From contig NC_070566.1 in the NCBI RefSeq assembly GCF_026914185.1, positions 4,092,001-4,156,000 on the forward strand: 64,000 nucleotides of DNA. The letters are read 5' to 3'. Below, in pieces: positions 1-11,870 of the stretch. A program made the position numbers and the translations under genes. Each line of letters begins with the position of its first letter. Positions within the stretch are counted from its first letter, which is position 1. Under the pieces are notes generated by a model, which saw nothing but the letters and a program-made list of their open reading frames with translations, was not told the DNA's origin and did no database searches. Source of the DNA: Puccinia triticina (taxonomy: Eukaryota > Basidiomycota > Pucciniomycetes > Pucciniales > Pucciniaceae).

Positions 1-1093
1 ATCCTGAAGAATTTAACTTGAAGGAGTTGGCCAAGACTGAATCTTCAGATGGAAGTGGTACCTCAAAAAACAACCCAAACAATTTTTACCATTTCTGACT
101 ATTCCCTCCCATCCATAAATATCATGTAGCACCATCCAAATTTTGCGCATTTTTTTTTCTGCTCTATTTCACATCCATGTTATGGATGGCAGTCACACCT
201 GTTGGAGTTTACCTGTGGCCCTTTAGAAGGTACCTTTCTGCCCTGAGAGTACCCATGGCAGGTTTCATTTTTATTAATACTGAACACCCCACAGGGTGTG
301 CACCTGTAAGTTGAGAAAGGTACCTGCTCAACGTGGATGGGTATCTGTCAAAGGGTTTCAAATTAAAATTTCCATCTTTAATCCATGTAGAGCTGTCCCT
401 TTTATTATACCTATTCTGTTATATATATTCAACAAATGTATGTAGCTTCAAATAGATTATGTACCATTATAAGGAACAACAAATCAACCTAGCTTTGTAT
501 TTTCTCCAGTAATATTATCATTGATAGATAAATTTTATCAGGCTAAGTTTGAAATCAACTGGGGTCCAAAACCTTCCATCTATTCTCAATCTCATACCCC
601 AGTTGATAAAAAAGATGAGAATATTAGGAAGACATATAACAGTCTAGGAAGCATCCCCAATCAACTGTGTTCATGAGTCATTCCGCAGAAACTAAAAGTA
701 AAACAATATTGTGCTAATCTGCTGCTGCAAGAAGGGAAACATCCAATGCAAAAAACAAACAACCTAACACTGTGAAAAAAACTTGACAAAGTGCCGTCAG
801 TTGACATGCGCAATCCAGGGTGAGACTTCCAGGACATCCACGTTCATTCCTTGATTAATCACAGGGCAGCTCAGCTAGCTCAGCATTGTAGCTCAGTATT
901 TGCATTCGCCAAGCTCCTGAGCTGTACTGGTGCTCATTGGTCATCAACAATGGGATGTATTTCCATACACATAATACAAGCCCTTGTTGACTAGCCCTTG
1001 GAGGGAATTCCACCAGGTCGACCAGAATATGCGCCCATGTCAACTAGTAGTAAACCCTCCCATCCTAGGCGGGGTGGACAAGGCTAGATGAAA
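1..1093. other. Intergenic, no gene recognised
   Basis: AT-rich single-copy-looking DNA. The only open frame above 60 codons has no recognisable motif. I see no tRNA, transposon end or conserved domain here. The stretch ends where the S1 palindromic satellite begins. Confidence 0.6.
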
Positions 1094-1859
1094 GGGCACT
1101 CATGTTGACCAGGAGGGATCCCACCCGGTTGACTATTGTATGTATCAGTTGTCTGGGAGGGATCCCTCCCGGTCAACTATTGTATGAACCTGTTGTCCGG
1201 GAGGGATCCCTCGCGTTCGACTGATATAGGGAATATTTGTCCAGGAGGCATCCCCGGTCAAGAGGTTCATACAATAGTTAACCGGGAGGGATCCCTCCCG
1301 GAGGACTGATAAATGTATCAGTTGACCAGGAGGGATCCCTCCCGGTCGACTGCTCCATACAACAGCTGTCCGGAAGGGATGCCTCCTGGACAACTGTTCT
1401 ATGTATCAGCTGTCCGGGAGGGATCCCTCCCGGACGACAGGCTCATACAATAGTCAACCGGGAGGGATGCCTCCTGGACAACAGGTTCATACAATAGTTG
1501 ACCGGGAGGGATCCCTCCCAGACAACTGATACATACAATAGTCGACCGGGAGGGATCCCTTCCGGACGACTATTGTATGAACCTGTTGTCTGGGAGGGAT
1601 CCCTTCCGGACAACTATTGTATGAACCTGTTGTCTGGGAGGGATCCCTTCCGGACGACTGTTGTATGGAGCAGTCAACCGGGAGGGATCCCTCCTGGTTG
1701 ACTGATACATTTATCAGTCCTACGGGAGGGATCCCTCCCGTTCGACTTATACAGGGAATATTTGTCCGGGAGGCATCCCTCCTGGGCAAGAGGTTCATAC
1801 AATAGTTGACTGGGAGGGATGCCTCCCGGACGACTGATACATATATCAGTCCTCCGGTT
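1094..1859. repeat. Palindromic satellite S1, ~44-bp period
   Basis: About 17 units, each centred on a GGGAGGGATCCCTCCC-like palindrome. Centres recur about every 44 bp (near 1156, 1200, 1284, 1327, 1370, 1414, 1458, 1501, 1545, 1589, 1633, 1677, 1721, 1765, 1809). Arms alternate between GTTGACC-type and GTCCGG-type and often pair across the centre. Linkers contain TATTGTATGAACC or TGATACAT-like words. The open frames crossing the array are by-products of the repeat. It directly abuts the truncated LTR of Gypsy copy A, and the same family reappears at 28680 and 37400. Confidence 0.9.
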
Positions 1860-2483
1860 CGGTTTGTTGGGAAGGTGGATTCTGGAAGGGACTCTGGGGA
1901 TTCTTGATGAGACTCTTGACTCGAGAAAAGATCTTGAATTGATAACCCCTGACTTGGATCAGAACAGGTGCTATGGCCTCCCATCCTCCAAGTTCGCCCA
2001 GAACTTGGATTCCTGGAGGCCTGTCACAGACATGTCATCATCTCCTCGCGCGCCGTGCGCGCGCACACACCACAGACAACAACACAAAGAAAGAAAAGAA
2101 AACACAAAACAAAAGAGACACAGGCCAGACACACAGGTGAAACAAAAGACAATCAACAGATGAGAATAAATAAGACAACAGGAAGAGAACAAAAAAATAG
2201 AGAAAAACATAAAAAAATAAGAATAAACCCACAAAAGCAAGAACTCTGTGTTAGGACCAAGAAATGAGAAGATTGACTTGAGAGGAGAGAGAGACTATCA
2301 AGAAAAGAAGATGGGGGGAAAAAAAAGGAAAAGGTGAGGGAACAGAGCAGGAAAGGAGGCTGGGAATAAGAATCTGAAGTCATGAGGATTGAAGCTTGGA
2401 GGTCCTGAAACTGAAACTTGACGTCTGATGCCGGTGAGAGCGGAAACTGAGAACTGATCTTGACCACCGTATTGGTCACCACA
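1860..2483 (-). repeat. Truncated 3' LTR of copy A
   Basis: Matches 28069-28676. Its TGTGGTG end is at 2483. The opposite ~170 bp, present in the 5' LTR at 27901-28070, is absent, and S1 satellite begins instead. It contains the LTR hairpin at 1975-2021 and the GT/GC-rich Z-DNA-like tract near 2050. Confidence 0.88.
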
Positions 2484-2498
2484 TCCACCCACCACTTA

Positions 2499-2516
2499 CA
2501 GTCTGTCCCTAGACTG
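2499..2516 (-). promoter_or_regulatory. Hairpin next to polypurine tract, copy A
   Basis: CAGTCT and AGACTG arms around a small purine-rich loop, about 15 nt from the 3' LTR. The equivalent hairpins in B and D have a different, still complementary, stem. The adjacent polypurine tract on the minus strand (2484-2495) is AGTGGTGGGTGGA-like. Confidence 0.6.
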
Positions 2517-2549
2517 GACCGCCTCTCGCCGCAAGCTCCAAATACCGCC

Positions 2550-2671
2550 CTAAAGAGAAGACAAAACACAGGCGGGGTCCCGCGGATGGCTCACAACAGT
2601 GGCATAAAGTAGAGCTTACAAAGATTGCGGTAGTAGATACCCAAGGTGCATACTGAGGAGGGGGAACTTAC
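2550..2671 (-). other. Splice-like module M4, copy A
   Basis: On the minus strand GTAAGT begins at 2671, inside AAGTAAGT, and so overlaps the pol stop codon (2668-2670). A pyrimidine-rich tract ending in TTTAG lies at 2550. The internal conserved blocks (CCCCCTCC, GTATGCACC, TCTAC, GTGAGCC) match the other 11 modules of this family. Confidence 0.7.
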
Positions 2672-5600
2672 TTTGAGTCCTCAATGCCCCCACGAGGAAA
2701 ATACTCCTTAACCTGATCAGCCGCGAACCGGCGTTTCAACTCCGTGCCATCAAGCTCGGCAAGAACATAGGAACCGCCCTGCACCTGCTCGACGATCCGA
2801 TAGGGCCCGTTCCATTTGTGAGCAAAGAGCTGGCCCCATTGGACCTCCAGTGACTGGTTATAAGCGAGAACCAGCGTGCCAGGCATTAGAGGACCACGTA
2901 TCCGACTAGGGTTTCTGTCTTGCCAATACCGGATAGCATCTGCCCGAGACTTCATCATTCGCTGATGCGCAAGTTGTCAAGAGTCTTCGCTGCGCTCCAG
3001 TTGACGTGAGCGCGCTACCAAGAGATCAGAGGTACTGCGGACCTCCTCCCAATCAACCCCGAGAAACAACTCAATATCCAGGTCAATGGGAAGCGCGGCG
3101 CGCTGCCCAAAAACCAACTCATAAGGCGAGTAGCCCGTCGATTGTTTGGTTGAGATGCGGTCGGCGAACAAAACAAGAGGAAGATACCTCCTGCAGTGCT
3201 TCCCCGATTTGCCCGCCAATTTGACGAGAGCAGCCTTAAGAGGCGCATGCCCGCGCTCCACCATTCCTTGAGCCTCCGGATAGTAGGGCGTTGATACTCG
3301 ATGTTGTCCAGGCAGGGACCTAAGCATCTCTGCCAAGGCTCCGCCGAATTCGGAGCCTCCGTCCGTCGAGTAAGCGCGCGCTAGACCATATCGCATGGTC
3401 CAGTGCTCGTGCAGAAAGGCTGCGACAGCGTCAGAAGTTATATTGTTGAGGAATTTAGCCTCGACCCACCCCGAGAAGTCATCGCGGGCAACAACTAGAT
3501 ACTTCGCCCCACTAGCCTTGACATGAACGACGTCCATAGAGACTCTTCCGAAAAGTGTATTATCGCCTGTTGGATAGCGAATTTCCATTGGCCGCCTTAA
3601 GTCTCTCTTTTGAAACGCCTCACAGCTCCGACAACACGCTTGGACAGACTTATTCAGCGACGGCCACCAAAACCGCTCGGCGATCCGTCGATAGGTTTCA
3701 GTTGTACCCCGGTGGCCCAAATCTTCATGTAGGCGCCGAAGAATATCATCTTGCTTGCTCGGAATAGTGACTACGATCCTTGGGAGGGGGCTGCCCCTCT
3801 TCATGAGCCACCCCGCCTGGACAAAGAAATCCGACACCTTCCTCCGAAGGGCACGCAAGTCTTTTGGGTCCATTTCAGGGGAAGGAACCAAAGTTGTCAG
3901 ATACTGCTCCATATGTCGCCAGAATCCCTGCTGGAGCCCAGAATACCCCCCTTTGTCAAACGTGAAGTAGGAGTGTAACGGCCTGATGTGCGGAGATTCT
4001 TCATCAAACTCCGAAGAGGGCGGGTCTGATTCACTGTCTCCTTGGGGACGCCGAGAGAGACCGTCTGGCATTGTGAAACTTTTACCGGGCCTGTGCACCA
4101 CTGTAAACAAAAACAAGTGGATAAACGCAACCCACCGAGTCATTGGCGCGTTCGGTAGACTGGGTGAGTTGATCATCTGCACCAGAGACTGAGCGTTGAC
4201 TTGTAGCTTGAAAAACTGCCCCCACAGAATCGTTTGGAACTTCTTCAGAATGCGGGCCACGCCGCACAACTCGAGTTTTGGTTGCGAATATCGGGACTCC
4301 ACGTCCAAGAATAGCAAGGATTTGTACAGGGCGGGTCGGTCCCAACTGGCGGCTTCAGCTTGCGTAAGAACCGCTCCCACAGCGTGGAAACTGGAGTTGA
4401 CCGCCAACTTGAGTAGACCTGCTTCTGGCCCATAGTCGATCTTTGCCAGCACCATGTCCCTTCCAACAAGATTTTTAAGCTTCTCAAAAGCCTCCTCGCA
4501 CCCGGCCGTCCAGAAAAAATTCGCGTCCTTCCGAGTCAGACGAAGAAGCAGGACACAGATCTCTGATAACGCCGGAATAAAAATGCGCACATACACAATC
4601 ACCCCTAAGAAACCCCTAACTTCCGTCACATCGGTCGGGGTTGGCCAGGAGAGCACCTTGTTCACTTTGCTCTTTGCCATCATCCAACCCTCCTTGCAGA
4701 CCACATGGCCAACAATTTCCAGCGCAGGTACACAGGCCGCCAGCTTGGATGCCGACACCGTGAGCCCGGCCTCCTTGATCCGAAAAAGAATGCGTTTGAG
4801 TGTCTCGGCGTACTCCCAAACAAACCTCCGGATGCCGCCATGCCAACTCAAGGTTTTGTTATTGTAATCAGAAGATGGGCCCTTGATTCCCCCGTCATCA
4901 ATAAACACCCCGGCATGATCCGGTATCTTGTCCTGAAGGACCCATACCATTTGGGCTTGATAGACAGCCACCAAATTGGTGGCCCCCTGTGGTAGGCGGG
5001 TGAGCTGAAACCTTCCCAACGGAGTGTTGAAAGTAGTCAAGGGCGGGGAAATAGGGTCGAGAGCACGCTTGTCGTAGCCCCCCAAGATATCTCCCAACCC
5101 GTAACAAGCACGGCCGGAAAAAGATTCGACGAAGTCCTCCGTTGCTGGAGGGATACCTGCATCCTTTACCGTGACCTTGTTTAGAGGCTGGAGGTCGTGC
5201 ACGACTTGAAGCTTCCCGTTATTTTTGAGGACACAGAACACCGGACTCGTATATGAGGAAGTCAATTGTTTGTAGAGGCCGTTTTGAACCCGCTCTCTCA
5301 GAATTTGAATGTATTCATCCATTTTCGCGGCTGGGATCGGGATTTTCTTCTTCTGCCATGGTTCGTGCTCGACGACCGGGATGATATACGGCAGCCCGTA
5401 CGACTCCTTCAATAGACCACGCTCCGCTTCGGAGAACGCAATTGACTGATTTTGCTCCGACAAAACATTCTTGATGAGGTTTCTTTCGTCAGGCCAAAGC
5501 CAGCCGTCCGGACCAAAATTCGCCACCGCCAGGCGCTCCTCCATAACCCTTCCCTTTGGGACAAATGGACCCGCTAATGATCAAGGAAGGGGCTGGTAAG

Positions 5601-5931
5601 GGTCCCGAGAGAGAGGCGGCCGCCGAAGAGGAGGGTTCAAACCCTGAGGCATGGCCTGATTGACCGGCTTGACTTTTCAAGACACCGGTTTGTATTTGGC
5701 CGCAAACGCCAAGAACTCGCCGGCTTTCCACGCCTCCAGTAGAGCGGATTGGGAACGGTGATCCAGCCCATGCTGAAGCAAACGCCAGGTGCGAAACTCC
5801 GCCGGATTCTCGAAGGGTGCCTTATCTGCGTATGACGAACCAAAAAATGCGGGGTGGCTCACGAGTGTGGCATGTCGTAGGGTTTCAAAACAAGTGTGGA
5901 TATCTACCCTTGGAGGTGCACAATGGAGAGA

Positions 5932-5937
5932 ACTTAC
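5932..5937 (-). other. Splice-like module M3 donor, copy A
   Basis: Minus-strand GTAAGT (5937 to 5932), preceded by GACTCAA as in M2 and M4 of this copy. The module continues to about 5827, where a T-rich tract ends in CGCAG. It is translated in frame inside the pol linker. Confidence 0.65.
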
Positions 5938-6392
5938 TTTGAGTCTCCCATCCCTCCGCTGCATACCGAAATAAACCCATCCTTTCTCCGCCTCCACCCA
6001 ATAGTTAGCTAGTTTCACCTCATTGCGGAGGATCATTAGTTTCTCCTCATCGCAGAGGCTCGGAAGTTTAGCCTCATTGCGGAGGGTCCTTGCAGACAGG
6101 CCTAGTTTAACCTCGTCGCGGAGGGTCACAAAGGACGAAACTAGTTTATCCTTGTCGCAGAGGGTGAGACCAGTATCTTGAGATGAAACGTTTTGTTCCA
6201 TAGACCAGTAAACTTGCTGCGAGGTTAAGGAGAGGGGAATTTCCTCGTTGGAGAAGGGTACCCGGTGGAATGAAGGTCCACCTGGAAAAGAAGAAGAACG
6301 CGGAACCGGCGAATCGCTCACGAGTGTGGCCCGAGGTGTTGTTTTTGAAATTGCGGTAGAATCTACCCAGGAAGTGCATACTTGGAGGGGTA

Positions 6393-6398
6393 ACTTAC
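6393..6398 (-). other. Splice-like module M2 donor, copy A
   Basis: Minus-strand GTAAGT (6398 to 6393) after GGAGACTCAAA. The module runs to about 6280, ending TTCTTCTTTTCCAG. It shares the GGGGGCA, CCCCTCC, GGGTAGATTCTACC and GTGAGC blocks with the B and D modules. Confidence 0.65.
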
Positions 6399-6716
6399 TT
6401 TGAGTCTCCATTGCCCCCGCGAAAGAACCATGCTGCGCGCCGCACGCAAATCGCGTGCCTTTGGAAAAGTTGGAAGAAAACACGCAAGAGAGAAGCGGAG
6501 ACGGAGAACGAAAAGAGATTGAGCCGATGTTTTTGAGGGTTTGCTGATTTTCTCGATGTTTTTGGTTTTTGTGTTTTCTGGTCGAAGTAATTGAGGAATG
6601 CAAGACTGATGAAGATAAAGAATCTAAGGAAATAGGGACCTCTTGAATGGAAGTCAATCCGCCGGTCAGAGTTCGAGGCCTATGATTAAAACTGCCGGAT
6701 GATGGACCGACGCCAT

Positions 6717-7147
6717 TCATAAAAAAGGCGAGTCCTCCTTGGAGTCCTTGCGGATGCGCCCACAATGCGCCAACACTCCCTTCTTGCCGTAAGCCAGAAA
6801 CTCGCGCTCCCACTTCCCTTTGTCCACAGGGCAGAGAGTCACTTCAATGTTTTGTCCACTAGAATTGGGGAGGATGATTCTTTCTCCAGCAGCTGACGAG
6901 AACATTAAAGTCGCATTGAAGTCCATCAAAAAGGGCTGCCCCAAAATGAACGGACCGTTGGCGCGCGTAATCCAGAAATGGCAAGAACCAACAATAGAGC
7001 GCCCCACACGAATGGGGACATCCTCTGCCGCCCCTATTAACTCGCATGGGTTATTGATCCCATAGACGGCCGAGCTGAAGTTGACCCTAGGTGTCAAGTT
7101 CAGCTTCTTGGCCAGCGTGTCCGAGATGATGTTCAATTGCGATCCGG
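6717..7147 (-). pseudogene. gag: Gag-pro of copy A, 3' part (protease)
   Basis: C-terminal half of the aspartic protease of copy A. It starts at GSQLNIISD, just after the catalytic Asp-Ser that lies on the far side of element C. It continues through the flap and a second conserved segment (ILGQPFLMDF) to the stop at 6717. The other half is 25580-27306. With C and one copy of the CCGG duplication removed, the frame reads through the DSG motif without interruption. Confidence 0.9.
6720..6726 (-). promoter_or_regulatory. -1 ribosomal frameshift heptamer, copy A
   Basis: Minus strand TTTTTTA read as T TTT TTA in the gag frame, immediately followed by the gag stop TGA (6717-6719). Pol lies in the -1 frame and is open across the site. 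The same heptamer in the same position occurs in B and D. Confidence 0.85.
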
Positions 7148-8738
7148 TGTGGTGCTCCATTGGCGTGACAATGCCAAAAGCACATTGTAGAGGTATTGGG
7201 ACAGCATAGATACAGCTATCATTCATTATAAGAGGAGGAATTTATATATAATACAAGCAGTGTATGTGTTGATGGGAGGAATGGATTCATTACAGACGGA
7301 TGGATGAGGGATAGTGTTAGCACGGATGGAACGGCAGACTAGGATCATGTAGGATGGACGGCGTGATCAGGGATGGAATGGAGGACCATTACTAGGTAGG
7401 ATGGCAGGGAGGTGGAAGGGTGTTGTCAATAGAAGAGGTGGAAGGTATTGGGAGCACATGTCTCAACCAGGAATGGAAGGGAGGATGGTGTGGTGTATCA
7501 AGTAAGGCAGTGTTATAAGGGTATATTATTTGTATAAGGGTATATTATCTTTATAAGGGTGGTATATTACTTTATAAGGGTCTAGGATTCAGTATGATGG
7601 GATATGGATGCGAGTATTAATTAGGGAGGAGGAAGAAGGAAGGATGGAGCAAGGTGGGAGGAGAGGCTTTGACCCCCAATATTCTGGATGGAAGAAGGCA
7701 ACAGCTGGACATGCAGGCATATGGTAGGTTACGGAAGGTTGTTTGGGTCACCTAGCAACACATGATATCATGCAGTGCAGCATATGCAGGCAGATAAGGT
7801 GTTCAAGGAGCCTGCCTGCAGAATCAATTACATCATTGTTTGGCAGGCAGTGCAACACATGCATATATTGCTGTGCAACTGATATCCCCTCCTGCAGAAT
7901 CCATTACCTCATTGTTTGGCAGGCAGTGCAACACATGCATATCTTGCTGTGCAACTGATATCCCCTGCAGAAAATAGCCCTCACAAGGAGTTCCCCTGGA
8001 GCTAAATTCCCTCACCCTTCAATATATAAGGAGGCCTCTTTCCCCCCCTCATCAGATCTTTTCCCCCATCAGCCTAGGAAGGTTTGGTCACAGTGGTTAG
8101 TTTTAGTTACAGTGGTAGTTTAGTGGTAGTTTAGTGGTAGTGGTAGTGGTAGTGGTAGTGGTAGTGGTAGTGTTAAGTTTAAGTCAGTAGTAGTAGTAGT
8201 AGTAGTCAGGAGCTCTAGTAGTAATTAAAGTGCCTTATCAAGAGATTGTTAAGGAAGAGATTATTACCAACTTCATCAACAACAATTATAACAAGTAGTA
8301 GTAGTGTAGTAGCAACCAGGAGCTCTAGTATTGATTAAAGTGCCTTATCAAGAGATTGTTTAAGGAAGAGATCATTACCAACCTTCTCATCAACAACCCA
8401 ACATCAACAACAATTGTATTTTACATAATTGATCCCACTGGATTACATTATCCCCCCATCATCAGAAGTTATAACAGATCTGAAAGAATAGTGATTTGAG
8501 GAATCTAGGTCTGATAGAGATTACTATACAAAAGTAAGATCTATCTTGGAATCAGCCACATCTTTATAAATATTGATTACAAGACTCTTAGTTATTTGCA
8601 TAGTACCATTAGAGGGGCAGGTCTTTCAAACCACCCGTAAGTTGTAATAGCCTTTCAACCTATTAGCAATTTATTTCCCCCTCAGAGGATATTTTCACCA
8701 AATAATAAAACATTTAGTGTCCCACAAGAGTCCCTACA
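7148..8738 (+). repeat. 5' LTR of element C
   Basis: Starts TGTGGTGCTCCATT and ends GAGTCCCTACA. It contains a TATA box, a (TGGTAG)n microsatellite at about 8092-8172, an internal ~75-bp tandem duplication at about 7805-7965 (TTTGGCAGGCAGTGCAAC), and a second imperfect direct repeat at about 8208-8285 and 8317-8400. Short open frames inside it are not genes. Confidence 0.95.
8023..8029 (+). promoter_or_regulatory. Candidate TATA box of element C LTR
   Basis: TATATAA in CTTCAATATATAAGGAGG, followed by a pyrimidine-rich stretch suited to a start site. It is identical in the 3' LTR at 24864-24870. Confidence 0.55.
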
Positions 8739-8760
8739 TCTGGTGTCCCAACAGTGGCCT
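8739..8760 (+). promoter_or_regulatory. Primer-binding site of element C
   Basis: Two bases (TC) after the LTR comes TGGTGTCCCAACAGTGG. It begins with the TGG expected opposite a tRNA CCA end and has the same 2-nt spacing as the other elements here. I could not assign the tRNA. Confidence 0.5.
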
Positions 8761-8846
8761 ATTACCTTCAGCAAGTTCATCAAGTCATCAACCAATTTAA
8801 CCAGATCATCAGTAACTTCAACTAAACGGAGGATCAAGATAGTCAA

Positions 8847-11744
8847 GTGGACGGCGGCGAGGACAGGATTTCAGGAACGGATAACGGCAAGAACGGGATT
8901 TCAGGAGAGGAAGGCGAGGATCGAGACGAGGATAGGATATCATCATCAAGCGACAGAAGGGATAGGATTTGGCGCACGTGGCGGGATTTGGATTTAAGTC
9001 TGGATTACAACACCAGGGAGTGGGAATACGGGGATTTGACGGAGCAAGAGAGAGAATTTCTTAGTGAATACTGTGATCAAGTCACCAGGAAAAAGTCAGA
9101 AGATTTGGAAGAGCAACTGATTGGATATCAGCGATTACCCATCATGGATCCACCAGGGCAAGATCAGTCAGAAATCATTCAGGAACAGCAAGTAAGGATT
9201 ACTGGGTTGACTGAAGAAGTGAAGGGGCTAAAGGAAATGATGGCAGCATGGCTAGCAGAGAAGAAGGCACCACAAAATGTACCAATACCTGAAACTCCAG
9301 TTCAACAAGGACCATCACTTTGATTTACAACTTCAACACAAAATGTACCAATACCTGAAACTCCAGTTCAACAAGGACCATCACTTCGATTTACAACTTC
9401 AACTCCATTTACACCAGGGACAGTGGGTTTGGACACCACCATTCAAGGAATTACAGATAGCGTGAGGGAAACACCTGGATCAACACCAAACTCTAGTCAG
9501 TTCAAATCACGAGCAGAGATCAAGTTAGTGGACAAGGAAAAGGGTGTCTTACTAGATACTCAGAAGATGAACTTACATTTTGATGGGACTGAAGTGGAGT
9601 TGTTTATTCAGCGTGTGGAGAAGATAGCTTCAATGCAAAAAGCTGGTGGACAAGATGTGGCTTTACAATTGCCATTCTTGGTGAAGGACCGGAAGATTAG
9701 TGAATGTATTGAGAACATGGAGGGCCATGAGAACCGGGATTGGGAGCTGCTGAAGATGGAACTCATTCGAAAATGGGGAAGGGCAACACCAAAAAGACAA
9801 TTCAACGAGGGCTCAATAGGTACCTTGGTTGAAAAGTATGCAGACAAGGGAGGCATCCAAACAAAGGAGGAGTATCGGTTGTTTATAGGTGATCTCAAGG
9901 AAATACTGGCATACTTGAAGAAGATGGGATACAAGGACGTTAACACAGAGAGTGGGGAACCACTTTGGAAGGCGATTTCAACAGAGATACGGCGAGACGT
10001 GGCACGTGATATGGCGCATAATAAGAAATTACGCAAGACCAAGGACGGAAAGGCACTGGTACCTAAGCTGGAACAGTTGAAGGAATACATGGAGGCATCA
10101 TTGGCGGTATTGGATATGGACGTGGGTACTACAAAAGGTAAGAATATCAGCAAGGATTCAGAAACCAACAAGGAAGTTCAAGCAAAACCTCAGCCAGAGG
10201 TGGGGAATGATAAGGTAAAGGCATTAGAGGAGGAAATTAAGAAATTACGTACAGACTTGAATACTAACCTGAATACTAACCCAAATTCTAGACCTTTCCC
10301 ACCTCATTTAGCAGCACCAAGACAGCCAGCACCAGGATTTAGACCAGTAGGACCAGGAGGACCACTGTTACCACGGCCACCAATTCAGTGTTTCTATTGT
10401 AAGGAGATGGATCATACAGTTATGTTTTGTTCACATCTGAACGAAGATATAACCAAGCGGGCAGTTTTCAAGTCGGGACCAAACTATTACTATCCCAACA
10501 GGGAACCAATTCCATCTGACACAGGCGACTCTATTCGTGAACTGGTACAGAGATATGCGGAGCGGGTTGAGTTAAGCAGGGAAGGAGCGGAAATACAAGC
10601 TAATAGGGCGACAGGAAACACGGGAGTGGAGAAATTGCATGAGCCAACAGCAACCATGATTTCGACTAACCAATGGGAGATGTGGAGTCCACCAGAAATG
10701 CATTACGGCGAGGAGGATGAGGAAATTCAGATTGGGTTTGGCTTGAGAAGATCACCTAGAAATGCAGAAAAGGAGAAAGAAAAACAAAGTCAGCCAACTC
10801 AATCCAAACCGGAGAAAGGGGAAAAACCCAAAGAAGCTGTACCTACGCCCCCAGTGCCAAATCAGGAAGCCAATAAAAAGCCAGTAGCAGGACGTAAGAG
10901 GAGGTCGAGTTATCCAGGAGCATGGGTGGAAGGAACATTGGATGACGGAAGTAGCAAAGGCGAGGAGAACCAGGAACAGGAGCGGCTACCGGAGAAAGAA
11001 GCAGAAAGCAAAGAGGAGGAATCAGTAAAAGAATCAACGGAGAAGAATGTGGATAGAGTCAAAGTTGGGGAGGGATTAAGGAAAAAAATACTGAAGCAAA
11101 GTTTCACACTCACCTTGGAGGAACTCTTGCTAATTGCCCCTAAATTTCTCCAAGATTTGAATAATCTGCCTGCAGGAGAGGTCAAGATGGCAAATCGACA
11201 ACAGAATTCAGGAAGATGCAACCGGAATGACTTTGAGGAAGAATTTGACTGTAGAGGACATCCCATTCACCCAACAGCCCCTTTGACTTACACATGCCCA
11301 TTGGGATTTGTAAACATAACTATTCAAGGACGAAAAATTAAGGCATTAGTGGATAGTGGAGCTGAACTGAATATTATGCCGGAAACGGTTGCGCTGCAGT
11401 TACAACTGCCCACCAGGGAAATCAGTATGAATATTACGGGTATTGGCGGTCATTCTTCACCCATTGTTGGCTTAGCAGAATCTATTCCATTTCATATAGA
11501 CCTGGAGGACAACAAGGCAGCTAATTTCTTCATTGTTCAAGGGAAGGTGTACACAGTGTTGGGAAGACCATTTTTGGCGGATCATAAAGTACGGCTGGAG
11601 TTGTCAAAGTCACAAGGAGAAATCCTGAGTTATGAGTTGTGGGATGGAGAAAGATTGTGTATACCCATCTGTGCTCCAGAAGTTCCAGGATGGGAGATGG
11701 GACCACCTAGAAGGATTTCTGATAAATGTTCTCATAGCATTTGA
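8847..11744 (+). pseudogene. gag: Gag-protease of element C, one TGA stop
   Basis: Structural Gag and aspartic protease. The frame runs from 8847 to 11744 with one TGA at 9321-9323. That stop lies in the first copy of a 66-bp tandem duplication whose second copy has CGA at the same position. Capsid-like region at about 9560-10110 (FDGTEVELFIQRVEKIA, an WELLKMELIRKWG segment). Zinc knuckle CFYCKEMDHTVMFC (CX2CX4HX4C) near 10389. A Lys/Glu-rich linker leads to a protease with ALVDSGAELNIMP near 11343 and a conserved VLGRPFLAD segment. Unlike A, B and D, no pol frame overlaps its end. The start codon is uncertain. Confidence 0.88.
9271..9402 (+). repeat. 66-bp in-frame tandem duplication in gag
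   Basis: Two consecutive 66-bp units (9271-9336 and 9337-9402) are almost identical. The visible difference that matters is TGA at 9321 against CGA at 9387. The unit encodes a 22-residue NVPIPETPVQQGPSL-containing segment. Confidence 0.9.
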
Positions 11745-11759
11745 GTGGGCCAGTATCAG

Positions 11760-11870
11760 ACTTCAGGAACGGACAGAGAAGCGGGTAGCGGAACGGACGG
11801 ACGAGCGGGTAGCGGAACGGACGGATAAGCGGGTAGCGGAACGGACGGACAAGCGGATAGTGAAACAGAT
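11760..11870 (+). repeat. 24-bp tandem repeats after gag-pro
   Basis: Four to five units of GCGGGTAGCGGAACGGACGG-like sequence, translating as ERTD(K/E)RVA repeats in one frame. The motif continues in degenerate form to about 11990, ahead of the 266-codon ORF. Confidence 0.75.

Larger units (their letters stand above)
2668..6813 (-). pseudogene. pol: Gypsy pol of copy A (RT-RNase H-integrase), broken by TGA stops
   Basis: Encodes reverse transcriptase, RNase H and integrase of a Ty3/Gypsy element, reached from gag by -1 frameshifting at 6720-6726. The pol frame is open over 5677-6813, 2977-5544 and 2668-2958. These blocks are separated by single in-frame TGA codons near 5676, 5586 and 2974, where B and D have Arg or Lys/Arg. 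The linker carries five copies of L(R/C)(D/N)ExKL. The RT active site reads FIDDGG (conventional Y/FxDD). RNase H starts at about LKLAVNSSFH. The integrase has a zinc-binding HHCC motif in which the last Cys is Phe (CEAF), then D, D and E catalytic residues (MDVVHV, TDGGSEF, MVERGH). The C-terminus is a GPY/F module (WNGPYRIV). Not functional. Confidence 0.92.

Noticed and set aside
1094..1859. CRISPR-like array of regularly spaced repeats
   Set aside because: Period and palindromes superficially fit, but spacers are short and repetitive rather than unique, no cas genes exist, and all context is eukaryotic.
1145..1984. ORFs of 60-165 codons across the S1 satellite on both strands
   Set aside because: Their peptides (GRDPSR, PGGIPPG repeats) are translations of the palindromic unit in several frames.
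7743..8015. Small ORFs repeated at 7743 and 24584
   Set aside because: They lie within the LTRs of element C and come from an internal tandem repeat.
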